In this document: positions 6,260 through 8,291 of the stretch, one piece after another
Layout of the letters: the number at the start of each line of letters is the position of its first letter
Position numbering within the stretch: position 1 is the first letter of the stretch
Source of the DNA: Allobrachymonas sp.
GTDB lineage: Bacteria > Pseudomonadota > Gammaproteobacteria > Burkholderiales > Burkholderiaceae_C
Assembly (NCBI GenBank): GCA_012036375.1
Contig: JAAUOI010000118.1
Location: forward strand, 1-8,291
Length of the DNA stretch: 8,291 nucleotides
Direction: 5' to 3'
The notes under the pieces: model-generated
What the model was told of the DNA's origin: nothing
Database searches by the model: none
Seen by the model: the letters and a program-made list of their open reading frames with translations, nothing else
Made by a program: the position numbers and the translations under genes

Positions 6260-7316
6260 TTAACTGAACAATCGCCGCGCTAGCGCCGAGCCAGCCGCTA
6301 AATCGCGTGATTCGAGCGTGTCGTAGAGCTGCTCTAAATCCGAGCCAATCGCATCCATCGCTTCTCGGCTGATCACGCGCCCCTCTTGATCGGTGATGAT
6401 GCCATCCATTGCAGCGGCCAAAGCAATCGCCACATCGCGCATGCGCAAATAAGGCTGCTCGCTGCGCGCAACATGCGGCACGTCTAAAGCCAAATCAATA
6501 TGCCGAACTGCTGCATGCTCCGATTCTTCAGCCAGGGCCGCTTGCGTATCGAAGCTCAAGGCCAGCATCGGCGGCAAGCCCGCACTGGCTGCTGGCAACA
6601 CCATGCGCCCCGCAAAAGCACCCGCCACAAAACCTTGCCTGGCCGCATGCTGCTGCACATAGCCGGTGCTCCAAGCCACCGATCTGGCCCGCACAGTGAA
6701 GCCCAGCTGCGCATCATGGGCGCTGGCAAATTGATCCAGCTCGCGACCTTTGGCAATTTCATCGCGCATCTCCGGAAATTGCGCTGTGCCGCTTAAGCTG
6801 TCTGCAAAGCCTTGCGCTTTTTGCACAAATTCAGAAAACTCAATCTCATTGAGTGCGCCCGTGCGGCTGGCCAGTTGTACCCCCGCTTGAAAGGCACTGT
6901 AGCGCTGGCCTGCACGCGGTGTTTCCCAGTCTGCATTCAGATTGAGCCCTTCAACAGAAAAAGTTTGCTGCCCACGCGGCGCGTCGGTGGCAAGGCCGCC
7001 AAAGCAGCCTCGCCCGATACGGCATCGTCAATGACAATCGGAGCAATAGCATCAATCAAGGCATCCAGCGCGGGGCGCTTGTCAGCGACCCAGGTGTCGC
7101 CCAAAGCCATGAGGTTGGACTCAAATCTTGTGCAGCAGGCATTGCGCCCTCTGCATCCAAACTCGGCTCGATGGCTTGCGCGATCTCGCCCGCTGGGGCT
7201 GCATCCGTCTGCGCCAAGCGAGGCGCGTTGCGCCGCGTTTGCCACGCGCTGTGCGCCACCACCCCGGCGAGCACAAGGCCGCCGAGCACTGCTAGGCCAA
7301 CAGTTAACGAGTTCAA
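6260..7316 (-). CDS. zipA: cell division protein ZipA, two frameshifts
   Basis: ZipA is an inner-membrane protein that binds the FtsZ C-terminus and helps tether the Z-ring. The N-terminus (MNSLTVGLAVLGGLVLAGVV) is a membrane anchor at about residues 4-23, followed by basic residues (QTRRN) and a short acidic/Ala-rich linker. Next come LDALIDAIAPIVIDD and ALAALPPTRRVGSK, then the FtsZ-binding domain with ALNEIEFSEFVQKAQGF, FASAHDAQLGF, FVAGAFAGRMVLPA and the end LEQLYDTLESRDLAAGSALARRLFS. These lie in three frames; two added bases (about 7123-7125 and 6958-6962) give 352 residues. The start is TTG, overlapping the smc stop as TTGA, which indicates coupling; no upstream ATG fits. The smc-zipA-ligA order supports the call. 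The second break is well placed, the first is known only to within about 7130-7085. Confidence 0.9.
6958..6962 (-). other. probable one-base deletion in zipA (A5 run)
   Basis: The coding strand reads AGCAAACTTTTTCTGTTGAAGGG. With a sixth T it becomes G-S-K-L-F-S-V-E-G-L-N-L-N-A-D-W, continuous with the FtsZ-binding domain. As written it gives KLFLLKGSI and a stop. Confidence 0.82.
7123..7125 (-). other. probable one-base deletion in zipA linker
   Basis: The frame holding the membrane anchor must give way to the frame encoding WVADKRPALDALIDAIAPI somewhere between about 7130 and 7085. Adding a T to the T3 run gives M-P-A-A-Q-D-F-E-S-N-L-M-A-L-G-D-T-W without a stop. The linker is poorly conserved, so the exact place is a guess. 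Confidence 0.55.
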
Positions 7317-8291
7317 GCCACCTCCGCCAATTGCCGCGCCACTTCCATGTCCACGGCCACGATGCGTGAGACACCTTGCTCTTGCATGGTCACGCCAATG
7401 AGCTGCTCGGCCATTTCCATGGCGATCTTGTTGTGGCTGATGAAGAGGAACTGCGTGCCTTTTTTGCTCATGCTGGAGACGAGTTTTGCATAGCGCTCGG
7501 TGTTGGCATCATCAAGTGGTGCATCCACCTCATCAAGCAAACAGAAAGGCGCAGGGTTCAGCATGAAAATCGCAAACACCAGGGCAATCGCCGTGAGCGC
7601 TTTCTCGCCGCCCGAGAGCAAATGAATCGTTTGATTCTTCTTGCCCGGTGGCTGCGCCAGTACCTGCACGCCTGAATCCAAAATCTCATCGCCCGTCATC
7701 ATCAGCTTGGCGTTGCCCCCGCCAAACAGCTCTGGGAACATTTTGCCGAAATGCTCGTTGACGGTGTTGAACGTGCCTTGCAGCAGCTCGCGCGTTTCGC
7801 CATCGATCTTCACAATCGCGTCTTGCAAGGTGGTGATTGCTTCGTTCAAATCAGCCATCTGCGCATCGAGGAAAGTTTTGCGCTCGCGCGAAGCGGTCAG
7901 CTCCTCCAAAGCGGCCAAGTTCACCGCGCCCAAAGCGTTCACTTCCCGCTGGAAATGATCGATACTGCCTTGTAAACCGCTGAGCTTGACATTGCCCTCT
8001 TCAATACTCTTGGCCAGCGCTTCGAGATCAGCATTCGCTTCCGTCAAATGCTGCGAATATTGCTCGAAACCAATGCGAGCAGCCTGCTCTTTGAGCTGCA
8101 ATTCAGTGATTTTGCCGCGCAAGGGATCGAGCTCGCGCTCCAGTTGCAGGCGGCGTTCGTCGCTGGCCCGCAGCTTGGCGGTGAGGTCGTCCCAGCCGTG
8201 CGCGGCCAGCACCGGCTGGTAGGTGCGCGTGGAGCCGTAGAAGGCGATCTGCTGCTTCACGGTCTGGGCCTGGGCGGCCCGCTCCTGCTCG
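7313..8291 (-). CDS. smc: chromosome segregation protein SMC, C-terminal part (5' end beyond window)
   Basis: SMC forms the dimeric ATPase of bacterial condensin, with ScpA/ScpB, and organises the chromosome around replication origins. The 325 residues present contain the end of the coiled coil (LTAKLRASDERRLQLERELDPLRG onward), the conserved REVNALGAVNLAALEEL, and then the C-terminal ATPase half: ABC signature LSGGEKALTAIAL, Walker B PFCLLDEVDAPLDD, and the switch His in FISHNK. The N-terminal Walker A half lies beyond 8291. The frame is intact and open to the edge; an apparent GTG at 8260 is internal. It stops at TGA 7315-7313, overlapping the zipA TTG. The first 44 visible codons all end in G or C, unlike the rest of the gene. 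Confidence 0.96.
   Translation of the reverse strand, partial: EQERAAQAQTVKQQIAFYGSTRTYQPVLAAHGWDDLTAKLRASDERRLQLERELDPLRGKITELQLKEQAARIGFEQYSQHLTEANADLEALAKSIEEGNVKLSGLQGSIDHFQREVNALGAVNLAALEELTASRERKTFLDAQMADLNEAITTLQDAIVKIDGETRELLQGTFNTVNEHFGKMFPELFGGGNAKLMMTGDEILDSGVQVLAQPPGKKNQTIHLLSGGEKALTAIALVFAIFMLNPAPFCLLDEVDAPLDDANTERYAKLVSSMSKKGTQFLFISHNKIAMEMAEQLIGVTMQEQGVSRIVAVDMEVARQLAEVA
8157..8291. other. segment of very high G+C inside smc
   Basis: By count, 8161-8291 has 96 G/C of 131 bases (about 73%), compared with 36 of 60 in 8101-8160, 31 of 60 in 8041-8100 and 29 of 60 in 7981-8040. All 44 smc codons from 8290 to 8159 end in G or C. Further into the gene A/T endings become common (GAA, CAA, GAT, TTG, AAA, ACT and so on). 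Confidence 0.75.

Overview
The window is a tightly packed piece of bacterial chromosome with every recognisable gene on the minus strand, so it reads from position 8291 down to 1. Protein matches point to a betaproteobacterium of the Burkholderiales, most like the Comamonadaceae. The evidence is the MLSIRTETDTEASGA signature of LigA, the AcpS and PdxJ sequences, and the smc-zipA-ligA order. Base composition is moderate (about half G+C where counted), low for that family. This assignment is from recognition, not from a search.

Layout in transcription order: 3' part of smc (8291-7313); zipA (7316-6260); ligA (6253 or 6241 to 4042); recO (4045-3282); pdxJ (3227-2439); a Fic-family AMP-transferase gene (2369-1114); acpS (1103-705); and the 5' part of an M28-family metallopeptidase (708-1). 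Several neighbours overlap by four bases (smc/zipA, ligA/recO, acpS/M28), which suggests one long transcription unit with translational coupling. The roles are chromosome organisation (SMC), division (ZipA), DNA joining and repair (LigA, RecO), vitamin B6 synthesis (PdxJ), carrier-protein activation for lipid synthesis (AcpS), a probable accessory AMPylation/regulatory protein (Fic), and a membrane-anchored peptidase. No stretch longer than 300 bases lacks a gene; the longest gaps are 69 bases (pdxJ-fic) and 54 bases (recO-pdxJ).

Four genes (zipA, ligA, recO, fic) are broken by five single-base indels beside short A/T runs. Correcting them restores full-length proteins of normal family length, and ligA is essential in bacteria, so sequence error is more likely than decay. 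One consequence is a false 554-residue Fic-AcpS fusion, which is really two adjacent genes.

The most interesting non-coding signals are: two nearly identical tandem palindromes (four copies of TGAGCCGTATT in alternating orientation) abutting the fic start codon, a likely operator; a short dispersed repeat upstream of pdxJ and again inside the N-terminal coding part of ligA, with a weaker third match in ligA; and an abrupt change to very high G+C and exclusively G/C-ending codons in the last 135 bases, inside smc.
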